A stretch of 64,000 bases of DNA from Streptomyces alanosinicus (GTDB lineage Bacteria; Actinomycetota; Actinomycetes; Streptomycetales; Streptomycetaceae), in contig NZ_BMVG01000004.1 in NCBI RefSeq assembly GCF_014650595.1, forward strand, positions 62,001 to 126,000. Direction: 5' to 3'. This document shows positions 34,046-42,902 of the stretch, one piece after another. The notes under the pieces are model-generated. The model did not search any database, was not told where the DNA came from, and saw only the letters and a program-made list of their open reading frames with translations. A program made the position numbers and the translations under genes. Each line of letters starts with the position of its first letter. Within the stretch, counting starts at the first letter, position 1.

Positions 34046-34756
34046 ATGGCAGTCCGAGGGGCCGTTCCCGAGGTGATCTGGGCGCGTCCCGGGCGCACCG
34101 GGCGGGGGCCGAAGCCGGCGTACAGCCGTGACGACATCGCGGCGGCGGCCGTCCGGATCGCCGACGCGCAGGGGCTCGACGCGGTGTCGATGCGGCATGT
34201 CGCGGCGGAACTGGGCTGCGGCACGATGTCGCTGTACAACTACGTCCCCCGCAAGGAGGACCTGTACGAGCTGATGGTCGACGCGGTCAGCGCCGAGCAC
34301 GACCTGTGGGAGCCGAGCGGGGACTGGCGGGCCGACATGCTCCGGGTGGCGGGCCAGACGCGCGCGCTGATGCGCCGGCACCCGTGGATGCCGGCCGTGC
34401 TGTCCCCCGTGCACGGCTTCAGTCCGCACGCGCTGCGCTATCTGGAGCACTGCCTGGCCTGCCTGGATCCGCTGCGGGCGGGCTACGGCACCAAGCTGGA
34501 GCTGATCGCGATGCTGAACGGCACCGTGATCACCTTCGTCCGCAATGAACTCGACACGGCGGAGCGGGTGCGGGACCTGCCGTGGTCCGAGGCCGAGGAG
34601 AACGCGGTGCGCGGGGCCTACCTGGGCCGGCAGCTGGCTTCCGGCGCGTATCCGAGGATGGCGGCGGCGTTCGGCGAGGAGACGGGACCGATCGACCTGG
34701 AGGCGGCCTTCGAACGGGCCCTGGGGCGTGTGCTGGACGGGTTCGCGCCGCGCTAG
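34046..34756 (+). CDS. TetR-family regulator of the DrrAB-like exporter
   Basis: A 236-aa TetR protein of the TetR_C (AcrR/TetR class with tetracycline-repressor-like C-terminal) type. The DNA-binding domain is YSRDDIAAAAVRIADAQGLDAVSMRHVAAELGCGTMSLYNYVPRKEDLYELMVDAV (~27-82). The C-terminal ligand domain includes HPWMPAVLSPVHGFSPHALRYLEH. It diverges from the exporter operon over 63 bp that contain two matching palindromes. It should repress the exporter until it binds the exported compound. The start at 34046 has GAGGTGATGACC upstream; nearby alternatives are out of frame. Confidence 0.9.
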   Translation: MAVRGAVPEVIWARPGRTGRGPKPAYSRDDIAAAAVRIADAQGLDAVSMRHVAAELGCGTMSLYNYVPRKEDLYELMVDAVSAEHDLWEPSGDWRADMLRVAGQTRALMRRHPWMPAVLSPVHGFSPHALRYLEHCLACLDPLRAGYGTKLELIAMLNGTVITFVRNELDTAERVRDLPWSEAEENAVRGAYLGRQLASGAYPRMAAAFGEETGPIDLEAAFERALGRVLDGFAPR

Positions 34757-34822
34757 CCCCGCCTGCGTGCGGCCGTGCTTGGCCCGGCCTGTGTGTGGTG
34801 GCTCGGGCCGGCTGAAGTGCTG

Positions 34823-35977
34823 TCAGAGCAGGGTGAACTGGCCCTCCGGGCCCTCCTCGTGGTGGTCCAGGACCGAGGCGGGGCGGCGGGCGGTCCGCGG
34901 GGGCGGGAGGATGCCCGCGTTCCGGAGGTCGGTCGCCGTGATACCCGAGGTGATCTTCAACTCGGCGCGCTGTGGGCGCAGTTCGGCCAGCAGGGTCAGG
35001 ACCGTGATCAGTTCCAGCAGCTCCGATGTCCAGCTCTGCGGCCAGGTCGCCGGGCGGATCGCGGTGAGCGTGCCCGGTTCGGGCGGAGCCGTACGCGCCG
35101 TGAACCAGGATTCGAGGACCCGGGCCCCGGCCAGCTCATAGGCCCAGGCGTCCGGCGGGACGGGGGAGATACGGCCCTCGTCGAGGTGCAGGGTCTCCTC
35201 GTCCTCGTCGTAGTGCAGGGTGACGGGCCGGGCCGGCAGCGGTGAGCGGACGTAGGGGCGGCGGCCGCCCGGCAGCCTGGGGCGCTCGCCGTCACGGCGC
35301 ATCAGCCACAGCATGCGGCGGCCCAGTTCGACGCCCGACGACCAGAGGCCGGGGTCGTCGGTGAGCGGCACGGTCAGAGCGGGGCCGGTGGCCACCAGGA
35401 TCCAGGAGACGACGTCCGCCGGGGCGGGGGCACTGCCCAGCCGGTCGGCCAGCTGGGCCGTCAGGCCCGGCGCGAGGTTGGGTTCCGTGCCGCCGGGGCG
35501 GCGGTACACCGGGCGGACGCGGCCCGTGCGGAGGGTGGGGAGCAGGGAGGTGGCCAGCAGGGGGTCGTCCTCGTCGCCCGACTCCACCATGAAGACCTGG
35601 CGCGCGTCCGTCACCCGCCACAGCTCCGGCCGGGCGGTGTCGATCAACCGGTGGTCCGGGATCAGCCACTGTTCGTCGAAGGGGGCCGCCAGCACCCGTA
35701 CCGGCTCCGCGCACGGGCCCTCGGCGCGGGCCAGCCGCCCGGTGCCGGTGGACTGGCCGGGCAACTGGCCCACCGCGGAGGCGGGCGTACGGGCGCGGGT
35801 CGGCTCGAACAGGGCCTCCCGGTCCGGGCCCTCGGCCTTCAGCAGGGCGTCCCACCGGGCCTTCAGCGAACCGGGGTCGGGCGCCGTCGGCCAGGCGCGG
35901 CCCGGCCTCAGCGGTGCGACGGACCACGGCATGAGGTCCGCCAGCAGCGGAGCGTCGTCGTACGTCACGCACGGCAT
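34823..35977 (-). CDS. Orphan Type ISP restriction-modification specificity-domain protein
   Basis: A 384-aa protein that matches, from memory, the C-terminal target-recognition domain of Type ISP restriction enzymes (Type_ISP_C). Typical segments are DEQWLIPDHRLIDTARPELWRV (~98-118), RPVYRRPGGTEPNLAPGL (~154-171) and AWAYELAGARVLESWF (~273-288). The nuclease, helicase and methyltransferase parts of a Type ISP enzyme are absent, and no motif for any catalysis is visible. Actinobacteria keep such stand-alone proteins, of unknown role. It follows the GntR gene by 25 bp on the same strand, so it may be part of an hmgA/gntR transcript. The conserved ending is ASVLDHHEEGPEGQFTLL. Confidence 0.65.
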   Translation of the reverse strand: MPCVTYDDAPLLADLMPWSVAPLRPGRAWPTAPDPGSLKARWDALLKAEGPDREALFEPTRARTPASAVGQLPGQSTGTGRLARAEGPCAEPVRVLAAPFDEQWLIPDHRLIDTARPELWRVTDARQVFMVESGDEDDPLLATSLLPTLRTGRVRPVYRRPGGTEPNLAPGLTAQLADRLGSAPAPADVVSWILVATGPALTVPLTDDPGLWSSGVELGRRMLWLMRRDGERPRLPGGRRPYVRSPLPARPVTLHYDEDEETLHLDEGRISPVPPDAWAYELAGARVLESWFTARTAPPEPGTLTAIRPATWPQSWTSELLELITVLTLLAELRPQRAELKITSGITATDLRNAGILPPPRTARRPASVLDHHEEGPEGQFTLL

Positions 35978-36002
35978 GGTACGGCCTGACCCGGACCCGG
36001 CA

Positions 36003-36752
36003 TCAGGTCGCCTCCAGGGTCACCGTGAAGGAGAAACGGTCCCCCCGGTAGTGGATGACCGCCACATCCAGCACCCGGCCCCCGGCGTCGTACGTGACTC
36101 CCGTGTAGTGCAGGATCGGGCTGAGCAGCGGTACCTGGAGGAGGCGGGCGGTCTCCGGGTCGGCGAGCCTCGCCTCCACCGTGTCCGTGATGCGGCTGAT
36201 ATCCGCCTTGACCACGTCCCGCAGCACCTTCGTCATCGGCCAGCGGACCAGGTCGTCCAGGTCGATCCGCGCGGCGAGCTCGGGGCGGACGTGGTTGACG
36301 GCGTGGTTGGTCGGCTCGCCGGTCTTCTCGTCGTGACGCAGCCGGTGGTACGCCGCCACCTGGGCCAGGTCCGGGAAGTACTCGGCGAGCCCGGCCGGCA
36401 CGGGCACACTGCCGTGGTCCAGCAGCTCGGTCGTCATCCCGGACTGCTGGGCCACGATCGCGTCCACCGAGCCCAGCAGCCGCACCGGCGCCCCGCGCCG
36501 CACCCCGGGCTCGATGAACGTGCCGCGCCGCCGGTGCCGGCTGATCAGCCCCTCGTCCTCCAGCTCCTTCAGCGCCTGGCGCATCGTCAGCACACTCACG
36601 CCGTAGTGCTCCGCCAGCTGTTCCTCCGTGGGCAGCCGGAGCGGGTCCTCGGGGGAGCGGCCGAGTATCGAGGCGCGCAGCGACTGCGACACCTGGTACC
36701 ACAGCGGCAGCTTGCGGTTCAGGACGATCGAATCCGGAGCGAAGGAGGTCAC
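36003..36752 (-). CDS. GntR-family regulator with UTRA domain (HutC type)
   Basis: A 249-aa regulator. An N-terminal wHTH (LPLWYQVSQSLRASILG to LPTEEQLAEHYGVSVLTMRQALKELEDEGLI, ~15-75) is followed by a UTRA ligand domain (~95-240) with HRLRHDEKTGEPTNHAVNHV and the C-terminal YRGDRFSFTVTLEA. It starts with GTG at 36752, 45 bp after hmgA on the same strand, with GGAGCGAAGGAG nearby. The position suggests control of tyrosine/homogentisate breakdown, with homogentisate or a related acid as ligand. That is inference from position only. Confidence 0.85.
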   Translation of the reverse strand: MTSFAPDSIVLNRKLPLWYQVSQSLRASILGRSPEDPLRLPTEEQLAEHYGVSVLTMRQALKELEDEGLISRHRRRGTFIEPGVRRGAPVRLLGSVDAIVAQQSGMTTELLDHGSVPVPAGLAEYFPDLAQVAAYHRLRHDEKTGEPTNHAVNHVRPELAARIDLDDLVRWPMTKVLRDVVKADISRITDTVEARLADPETARLLQVPLLSPILHYTGVTYDAGGRVLDVAVIHYRGDRFSFTVTLEAT

Positions 36753-36797
36753 GCGGCTATCCGTACCTGTCGATGAACGTCCGGCGCAACGCGTGTG

Positions 36798-38144
36798 TCA
36801 TGCCCGGAAATGCGGCTGGAGGCCCTGCCACACGTCGTCGTAGCGCTGCTGGAGGTGGTCGGCGCCCGCCGCGTGCCCGGTGAGCGTCACCGGCCAGCGG
36901 GTCTCGAACATGAACGCCAGCCCGTCGTCGATCTTCTGCGGCTTCAGCTCCGCCGCGCTCGCCCTGTCGAAGGTCTCCTGGTCCGGGCCGTGCGCGGACA
37001 TCATGTTGTGCAGCGAGCCGCCGCCCGGTACAAAGCCCTCCGCCTTGGCGTCGTAGGCGCCCTCGATCAGGCCCATGTACTCGCTCATCACGTTCCGGTG
37101 GAAGTACGGCGGCCGGAACGTGTCCTCGCCCACCAGCCAGCGCGGGGCGAAGACGACGAAGTCGACACCGGCCAGGCCCGGGGTGTCCGAAGGGGAGGTC
37201 AGGACCGTGAAGATCGACGGGTCAGGGTGGTCGTAGGAGATGGTGCCGATCACATTGAAACGGCGCAGGTCATAGATGTACGGCACATGGTTGCCGTGCC
37301 AGGCCACCACATCGAGCGGCGAGTGGTCGTATGTGGCCGTCCAGAGGTTGCCGCAGAACTTGTTCACCACCTCCACCGGGCCGGTCACGTCCTCGTACGC
37401 CGCGACCGGCGCGCGGAAGTCCCGGGCGTGGGCGAGGCCGTTGGCGCCGATCGGACCGAGGTCGGGCAGCTGGAACGGCGCCCCGTAGTTCTCGCACACA
37501 TAGCCTCGGGCGGACTCGTCCAGGAGCAGTACACGAAAGCGCACCCCACGCGGGATCAACGCCACATGGGAGGGCTCCACAGGGAGCAGACCGAACTCCG
37601 TGTGCAGCAGCAGTCCGCCGCGCTCCGGGACGATCAGCAGCTCGCCGTCGGCGTCGCTGAACACCCGGTCCATCGAGGCGTTGGCGTGGTACAGGTGCAC
37701 GGCCATGCCGGTGCGCTGGGTGGCGTCGCCGTTGCCGCCGAGCGTCCACAGGCCGGCGAGGAAGTCGGTGCCGGCCGGCGGCTCGGGCAGCGGGTTCCAG
37801 CGCAGCCGGTTGGGGTCGGGCACGCTCTCGGTGAACGGGGCCGTACGGATCGCGCCGTTGCCGGCACGGGAGAACGCGGGGTGCGCGGCCGACGGGCGGA
37901 TGCGGTAGAGCCAGGAGCGGCGGTTGTGCGCGCGCGGCTCGGTGAACGCCGTACCGCTCAGCTGTTCCGCGTACAGTCCGAGAGGGGCCCGCTGGGGCGA
38001 GTTACGGCCCTCGGGCAGGGCGCCCGGCACCGCCTCGGAGGCGTGTTCGTTGCCGAACCCGGTGAGATACGACAGTCCCGCGGCGGTCTTCCGCGCTCCC
38101 CCACGCTCGAATTCGCTCGCGCGGGAGGTACCCCCATCGCTCAT
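36798..38144 (-). CDS. hmgA: Homogentisate 1,2-dioxygenase
   Basis: A 448-aa non-haem iron dioxygenase opening the aromatic ring of homogentisate to maleylacetoacetate in Tyr/Phe breakdown. Family sequences run from [19 protein letters not shown] (~25-43) to the metal centre: [15 protein letters not shown] gives His and Glu ligands and [13 protein letters not shown] the second His. Length is normal apart from an extra N-terminal ~20 residues ([15 protein letters not shown]), which are encoded by copy 3 of the 41-bp repeat. So the protein either tolerates this tail or starts downstream. GCAAGGGAGCG precedes the ATG at 38144. A 24-bp inverted repeat lies 32 bp upstream. Confidence 0.95.
   Translation of the reverse strand: MSDGGTSRASEFERGGARKTAAGLSYLTGFGNEHASEAVPGALPEGRNSPQRAPLGLYAEQLSGTAFTEPRAHNRRSWLYRIRPSAAHPAFSRAGNGAIRTAPFTESVPDPNRLRWNPLPEPPAGTDFLAGLWTLGGNGDATQRTGMAVHLYHANASMDRVFSDADGELLIVPERGGLLLHTEFGLLPVEPSHVALIPRGVRFRVLLLDESARGYVCENYGAPFQLPDLGPIGANGLAHARDFRAPVAAYEDVTGPVEVVNKFCGNLWTATYDHSPLDVVAWHGNHVPYIYDLRRFNVIGTISYDHPDPSIFTVLTSPSDTPGLAGVDFVVFAPRWLVGEDTFRPPYFHRNVMSEYMGLIEGAYDAKAEGFVPGGGSLHNMMSAHGPDQETFDRASAAELKPQKIDDGLAFMFETRWPVTLTGHAAGADHLQQRYDDVWQGLQPHFRA
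38096..38136 (-). repeat. 41-bp palindromic repeat, copy 3 (N-terminus of hmgA)
   Basis: On the minus strand reads TGGGGGTACCTCCC, then GCGCGAGCGAATTCGAGC, and ends GTGGGGGAG. The core GAGCGAA and the G-run ends match copies 1 and 2. It begins 9 bp inside hmgA and encodes the non-conserved start of the protein. Confidence 0.75.
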
Positions 38145-38175
38145 GATCGCTCCCTTGCGTCCTGATGCACTCCCG

Positions 38176-38199
38176 ATTCCTATGTATCACCGTAGGAAT
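38176..38199. promoter_or_regulatory. Candidate operator upstream of hmgA
   Basis: Inverted repeat ATTCCTA-N10-TAGGAAT, perfect 7-bp arms, 32-55 bp before the hmgA start. A suitable site for the GntR/UTRA regulator encoded downstream of hmgA, or for another repressor. Confidence 0.5.
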
Positions 38200-38316
38200 A
38201 GCTGGCGGCGTGCGCAAGGGGGCCCTGAGTACTCCGACCGGGGGACTGTGCCGGGTGACCGGAACCCGACTTCAGACGGATTCGCGGGGCCGGAACGTTG
38301 TTCTAGTCTCCTGGGC

Positions 38317-38895
38317 ATGCCCATGACGCCGCGGATCCGCAGGACGCTCGCCGCGCTCGCGGTCTCTGTCGTGCTGCCGCTCGGCGCGGCCGCCTGCGCG
38401 GTCGGCCAGGCCCACGGTGGCGCGGACTCGCCCTCGCCGATAGGCAAGGTCCTGGACGACACCGACTCGACCGGCCGGCATCTGCGCGAGGTCGACACGA
38501 AGAACGCGCCCGAGGTCGAGGTCGAGGTGGCCCCGCACTCCGGCGGCGGCTGGGACGTCCGGCTGGCCTTCCGTCACTTCCGCTGCTCGGCACCCGGTGC
38601 CGGCAGGCGGGCGGTGCCCGGGCGCGGGTTCGTGCACCTCCTCGTCGACGGCCGCGAGGTGACCGCGCTGCGCACCCGCGCGTACCGCCTGCCCGACCGT
38701 CTCGTCCCGCACGGCACCCACCACGTCACCGCGCGCCTGTACGCCGACGACGGCACCGTGTGGGCCGTACGGCGCCAGCCGGTGCAGGGCGCCGCCGACA
38801 TAACGGTGTCCGACGCGGCGACGGCGACGGACGAACCCTCGACGGCCACGGACGAACCCTCGGTGACCACGACGACCTTGGTCGTCATGAAATGA
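38317..38895 (+). CDS. Predicted lipoprotein, function unknown
   Basis: A 192-aa protein with a lipoprotein signal peptide: basic start MPMTPRIRR, hydrophobic core and lipobox GAAAC with Cys27. A TAGTCT -10-like box lies ~25 bp upstream of the ATG. The mature part has an acidic linker, then a small beta-rich domain (GGGWDVRLAFRHFRCSAPG to VTARLYADDGTVW, ~70-155) reminiscent of cupredoxin-like or DUF4399-type folds, and an acidic Thr-rich tail with TDEPS repeats. No metal motif is certain. It is upstream of a TetR gene on the same strand (65 bp gap). Substrate or partner unknown. Confidence 0.65.
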   Translation: MPMTPRIRRTLAALAVSVVLPLGAAACAVGQAHGGADSPSPIGKVLDDTDSTGRHLREVDTKNAPEVEVEVAPHSGGGWDVRLAFRHFRCSAPGAGRRAVPGRGFVHLLVDGREVTALRTRAYRLPDRLVPHGTHHVTARLYADDGTVWAVRRQPVQGAADITVSDAATATDEPSTATDEPSVTTTTLVVMK

Positions 38896-38960
38896 GTGCA
38901 TCGGCCACAGTTCTCCGTACGGGAGGGCGAGGTTCACCGGACCGAGGGCGGAGAGGCATC

Positions 38961-39578
38961 ATGAAACCCGTGCCCCATGCGACATCGCTCCGCCGCGCGC
39001 CCGTTCAGCGGCGCAGTGCCGAACGGCTGACCAGGATCCTCGACGCCTGCGCCGAACTCCTCGACGAGGTCGGTTACGACGCCCTGAGCACCCGCGCCGT
39101 CGCGCTGCGCGCGGGTGTCCCCATCGGCTCGGTCTACCGGTTCTTCGGCAACAAGCGGCAGATGGCCGACGCCCTCGCCCAGCGCAACCTGGAGCGGTAC
39201 ACCGAGCGTGTCACCGAGCGGCTGAAGCAGACGCGGCAGGGGGACTGGCGGGCGGCGATGGACGCGGTCCTCGACGAGTACCTGGCCATGAAGCGCACCG
39301 CGCCCGGCTTCTCCCTGGTCGACTTCGGCAACCAGATACCCGTCGGCGCCCGCCACGGCGAGCCCAACACCCGTGTCGCCGACCGGCTCACCAAGCTGCT
39401 CTCCGGCTATCTCGACCGCACACCGGACGACGGGCTGCGCCGGGTCTTCCTGGTCGCCGTGGAAGCCGCGGACACCCTCGTCCAGCTGGCCTTCCGGACC
39501 GACCCGGACGGCGACGAGGCGATCATCACGGAGACGCGGGAGCTGCTGCGGGCGTATCTGGGACGCGTGCTCGACTGA
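38961..39578 (+). CDS. TetR-family regulator
   Basis: A 205-aa TetR protein. The HTH domain is RILDACAELLDEVGYDALSTRAVALRAGVPIGSVYRFFGNKRQMADAL (~24-71), strongly typical. The C-terminal domain (ERYTERVTERLKQ to RELLRAYLGRVL) binds an unknown ligand. GGAGAGGCATC precedes the ATG. A palindrome of TetR-operator form lies 94-111 bp downstream of its stop, in front of the molybdopterin oxidoreductase gene, so that gene is the likely target. Its own upstream region has no matching copy that I could find. Confidence 0.88.
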   Translation: MKPVPHATSLRRAPVQRRSAERLTRILDACAELLDEVGYDALSTRAVALRAGVPIGSVYRFFGNKRQMADALAQRNLERYTERVTERLKQTRQGDWRAAMDAVLDEYLAMKRTAPGFSLVDFGNQIPVGARHGEPNTRVADRLTKLLSGYLDRTPDDGLRRVFLVAVEAADTLVQLAFRTDPDGDEAIITETRELLRAYLGRVLD

Positions 39579-39591
39579 CGTTCCCCGGTCA

Positions 39592-39656
39592 TCGCTCACC
39601 GAAGTCGCTGACCGAAGCCGCTCGACGAAGTCGTTCACCGAAGTCGTTCACCGAAG
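39592..39656 (+). repeat. 13-bp tandem repeat, five copies
   Basis: Five contiguous units of the type TCGTTCACCGAAG (39592, 39605, 39618, 39631, 39644); the last two are identical and the others differ at one to three bases. Begins 14 bp after the TetR stop and ends just before the palindromic operator of the next gene. Confidence 0.9.
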
Positions 39657-39671
39657 AGGCCTCCCCTCCGT

Positions 39672-39689
39672 GCATACCGGTCGGTATGC
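39672..39689. promoter_or_regulatory. Palindromic operator upstream of molybdopterin oxidoreductase
   Basis: GCATACCG-GT-CGGTATGC, perfect 8-bp arms with a 2-bp spacer, typical of TetR binding sites. It is 57 bp before the GTG start of the oxidoreductase and downstream of a TetR gene. Confidence 0.65.
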
Positions 39690-39745
39690 TCGCCCCGAGC
39701 CCTCCGTGCTCGCCCGGCACTGCCGCCGACCCTCCGGGAGGACCC

Positions 39746-41995
39746 GTGTCCCGCACCGCCCTGCGAATCTGTCCCCTGTGCGAGGCCACCTGCGGGCTGG
39801 CCCTCACCGTCGAGGGCACCCGGGTCACCGGCGCCCGCGGGGACCGCGAGGACGTCTTCAGCAAGGGGTTCATCTGCCCCAAGGGCGCCTCCTTCGCGGC
39901 CGTCGACGCCGATCCCGACCGGCTGCGCACCCCGCTCGTACGCAGGGACGGCGAGCTGCAGGAGGCCACCTGGGAGGAGGCCTTCGACGCGGTCGCCGCC
40001 GGTCTGCGCACGGTCGTGGCGGGGGCCGGCTCCGACGCCGTCGGCGTGGTCCTCGGCAACCCCAATGTGCACACCGTGGCCGGCGGCCTCTATCCGCAGG
40101 TCCTCCTCGCCGGCCTGCGCAGCCGCAGCGTGTTCACCGCCTCCACGGTCGACCAGATGCCCAAGCACGTCTCCAGCGGGCTGCTCTTCGGTGACGCGAA
40201 CGCCATCCCGGTGCCGGACCTGGACCACACCGACCATCTGCTTCTGATCGGCGCCAACCCCCTGGAGTCCAACGGCAGTCTGTGCACCGCGCCCGACTTC
40301 CCCGGCAGGCTCAAGGCGCTCAAGGCCCGCGGCGGACACCTCACCGTGGTCGACCCGCGCCGCACCCGCACCGCGAAGCTCGCCGACCGGCATCTGGCGA
40401 TCCGTCCCGGCACCGACGCCCTGCTGCTCGCGGCGATGGCGCACACCCTCTTCGCGGAGGACCTGACCGACCTGAAGGCCCTCGCCCCGCATGTCCAAGG
40501 AGTGGAGGAACTCCGGGACGCCATGGGTGACTTCACCCCCGAAGCCGTGGCCGAGGCCTGTGACCTGGACGCCGGCCTCATCCGCACCCTCGCCCGCGAA
40601 CTCGCCGCCGCCCCCGCCGCCGCCGTCTACGCCCGCATCGGCAGCTGCACCGTCCCGCACGGCACCCTCGCCAGCTGGCTGGTCGACGTCCTCAACGTCC
40701 TCACCGGCAACCTGGACCGGCCCGGCGGCGCCCTCTTCCCACAGGCCGCCACCGACCGGACACCCCGCCCGGCGGGCCCCGGGCGGGGCTTCGCGCTCGG
40801 CCGCTGGCACTCCCGGGTGCGTCGACTGCCGGAGGCGAAGGGCGAGTTGCCGCTCTCCGCGCTCGCCGAGGAGATCGACACCGCCACCGCCGAGGGCGAG
40901 CCGGTCCGCGCGCTGATCGTCGTGGCCGCCAACCCGGTGCTGTCCGCGCCCGACGGCGACCGCCTCGACAAGGCGCTGGACTGCCTGGACTTCATGGTCA
41001 GCGTCGACCCGTACCTCAATGAGACCTCGCGCCACGCCGATGTCGTCCTGCCCCCGCCGCCGCCCTCCCAGAGTCCGCACCACGACTTCGCCTTCAACAC
41101 CCTCGCTGTGCGCAACCAGGTCCGCTACACCCGCCCCGCCGTCCCGCTGGAGGCGGGCCGGATGGCCGAGACCGAGATCCTCGCCCGGCTGATCCTCGCG
41201 GCCACCGGCCTGCACGGCGCCGACCCGGCCGCCGTCGACGCCATGGTCGTCGACCAGACCCTCGGCAAGGCCGTACAGGAGAAGCACTCGCCGGTGTACG
41301 GCCGCGACCCGCGCGAACTCGCCGGGCAGCTCACCGGCGAGACCGGCCCCGAGCGACGGCTGGACCTGATGCTGCGCCTCGGCCCGTACGGCGACGGCTT
41401 CGGCGCCCGGCCGGACGGCCTGACCCTGGCCCGGCTGCTCGCCCACCCGCACGGCATCGACCTCGGCCCGCTGCGCCCGCGCCTGCCGCAGCCGCTGAGG
41501 ACGGTGAGCGGCAAGGTCGAGCTGCTGCCCGCGCCCATCGCCGGCGACCTGCCCCGGCTCCGCGCGGCGCTGCGTGAACGCCCCGCAGGACTGGTCCTCG
41601 TCGGCCGCCGCCATCTGCGCTCCAACAACAGCTGGATGCACAACGTGCCCGCCCTCACCGGCGGCTCCAACCGCTGCACCCTGCACATCCACCCCGAGGA
41701 CGCGGCCCGGCTCGGCGTCCGGGACGGGGCGGACGTCCGCGTCAAGGGCGCCGGGGGAGAGGTGGTGGCGCCCGCCGAGGTCACCGACGCCGTACGGCCC
41801 GGAGTGGTGAGCCTGCCGCACGGCTGGGGCCACGACCGCCCCGGCACCCGCCTCGGCCACGCGGCCACGGCGCCCGGAGTCAATGTCAACCAGCTCCTCG
41901 ACGGCTCGCTGCTGGACCCGCTCTCGGGCAACGCGGTCCTCAACGGTGTCCCCGTCGAGCTCGTGCCGAGCGGCTTTTCCCGCGGTATCCGCTGA
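39746..41995 (+). CDS. Molybdopterin-dependent oxidoreductase (DMSO reductase superfamily)
   Basis: A 749-aa catalytic subunit. The [4Fe-4S] site is Cys9-x2-Cys12-x3-Cys16-x27-Cys44 (CPLCEATCG and FICPKG). The Mo-bis-MGD domains follow, with GANPLESNGSLCTAPDFP (~175-192), TVVDPRRTRTAKLADRHLAIRPGTDALLLAAMAH (~205-238) and the C-terminal dinucleotide-binding domain from SNNSWMHNVP (~630) to the end. The place where FdhA-type enzymes carry a Sec or Cys ligand reads TVDQMPKHVSSG, with neither, so an Asp/Ser ligand or other chemistry is implied. No partner subunit or chaperone gene is adjacent; a soluble NAD- or ferredoxin-linked enzyme is likely. GTG start with GGGAGGACCC before it. Confidence 0.82.
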   Translation: MSRTALRICPLCEATCGLALTVEGTRVTGARGDREDVFSKGFICPKGASFAAVDADPDRLRTPLVRRDGELQEATWEEAFDAVAAGLRTVVAGAGSDAVGVVLGNPNVHTVAGGLYPQVLLAGLRSRSVFTASTVDQMPKHVSSGLLFGDANAIPVPDLDHTDHLLLIGANPLESNGSLCTAPDFPGRLKALKARGGHLTVVDPRRTRTAKLADRHLAIRPGTDALLLAAMAHTLFAEDLTDLKALAPHVQGVEELRDAMGDFTPEAVAEACDLDAGLIRTLARELAAAPAAAVYARIGSCTVPHGTLASWLVDVLNVLTGNLDRPGGALFPQAATDRTPRPAGPGRGFALGRWHSRVRRLPEAKGELPLSALAEEIDTATAEGEPVRALIVVAANPVLSAPDGDRLDKALDCLDFMVSVDPYLNETSRHADVVLPPPPPSQSPHHDFAFNTLAVRNQVRYTRPAVPLEAGRMAETEILARLILAATGLHGADPAAVDAMVVDQTLGKAVQEKHSPVYGRDPRELAGQLTGETGPERRLDLMLRLGPYGDGFGARPDGLTLARLLAHPHGIDLGPLRPRLPQPLRTVSGKVELLPAPIAGDLPRLRAALRERPAGLVLVGRRHLRSNNSWMHNVPALTGGSNRCTLHIHPEDAARLGVRDGADVRVKGAGGEVVAPAEVTDAVRPGVVSLPHGWGHDRPGTRLGHAATAPGVNVNQLLDGSLLDPLSGNAVLNGVPVELVPSGFSRGIR

Positions 41996-42089
41996 ATCTC
42001 CGGATTGCGCCGCATGAGCGATCTCTGACGACGCACCGGGTGTCGGTTCGTCAGGATCGGCGTGCATCACGCACAGTTCCATCGAAAGA

Positions 42090-42109
42090 ACGATTTGTAT
42101 GAAAATCGT
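42090..42109. promoter_or_regulatory. Inverted repeat before the secreted protein/sortase pair
   Basis: ACGATTT-GTATGA-AAATCGT, perfect 7-bp arms with a 6-bp spacer, in an unusually A/T-rich stretch 20-39 bp before the start at 42129. Could be an operator overlapping the promoter or an mRNA hairpin near the ribosome site. Confidence 0.5.
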
Positions 42110-42128
42110 CTGACTCGGAGGAGTGTGC

Positions 42129-42902
42129 ATGCCGACCACGACCTCACCACGTGCCCTCGGCTCCCGTGCGGGCGCCACTGTCGTCCTCACCGTCCTCGCC
42201 GCGGTGGGCGCGTCGTGGGTGGCGGCGCCGAACGCGGCGGCCCAAGGGGAAAACGGCGACATCAGGGTGCACAGCGTGGGCGTGCCCTACGGGGTGACGA
42301 AGGACGAGCCGACGGTCTGCAAGTTCTACCTCGACGCCGTCAACTTCGACATCCTCCCCAACATCCCGTACATCATCCAGGCCCAGCCCCCGCTGCCCAC
42401 CGCGGCCACCGTCACCGGCGTCATCCAGCTCGCCGCGGGCGCCGGACACACCGACGCGATCGGTCTGACCGACGGGCAGTACAAGCTCACCTGGGTCGCG
42501 GCGGGTGCCGTCAAGGAGAAGCTCTTCCGCGTCAACTGCCACGACGGACGGCACGACGGGGCGAACGGTCCGGGCGGCCCGAACGGGCAGATCGAGGATC
42601 ACCAGGATCACGGGGGCCGCCAGGAACACGGGGACCACGACGACCATGGCGACCGCGGTGACCGCGGTGACCGCGGTGACCGTGACGAGCACGGGGACCG
42701 TCGAGACCAGGACGGTCCGGGCTGGGGCAGGAAGGACCACGACGATCCGCCGAGAGGCGGTGTGCACGCGGGCGGCGGCGGCCTCATCGACACCGCCGCC
42801 GCGTACGCGCCGGTGGCCGCCGCGGGTGCCGTGGGCCTGACCGCGGTCGGCGGTGCCGTGTACATCCGGCGCGGCCGCCGTCGGCCTCATGGCGCCGCGT
42901 AG
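42129..42902 (+). CDS. Secreted, C-terminally anchored protein with D/H/G-rich repeat region
   Basis: A 257-aa protein. Signal peptide ~1-39 (cleavage after PNAAA), a compact domain ~40-137 with one Cys pair (VCKF and VNCHD), then a low-complexity Asp/His/Gly/Arg stretch (~138-212) with GDR units that could bind metal. The end is a hydrophobic helix (AAAYAPVAAAGAVGLTAVGGAVYI) and RRGRRR, the layout of a sortase substrate. There is no LPXTG or LAXTG; LIDTA at 219-223 occupies its place. GGAGGAG lies 5 nt before the ATG. It overlaps the sortase gene by 14 nt. Confidence 0.75.
   Translation: MPTTTSPRALGSRAGATVVLTVLAAVGASWVAAPNAAAQGENGDIRVHSVGVPYGVTKDEPTVCKFYLDAVNFDILPNIPYIIQAQPPLPTAATVTGVIQLAAGAGHTDAIGLTDGQYKLTWVAAGAVKEKLFRVNCHDGRHDGANGPGGPNGQIEDHQDHGGRQEHGDHDDHGDRGDRGDRGDRDEHGDRRDQDGPGWGRKDHDDPPRGGVHAGGGGLIDTAAAYAPVAAAGAVGLTAVGGAVYIRRGRRRPHGAA
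42651..42677 (+). repeat. 9-bp tandem repeat encoding Gly-Asp-Arg units
   Basis: Three perfect copies of GACCGCGGT followed by a degenerate one, in frame, coding the GDR repeats of the surface protein. Confidence 0.85.

Noticed and set aside
39592..39656. CRISPR-like array
   Set aside because: The repeats are contiguous with no spacers and only 13 bp long; no cas genes occur.
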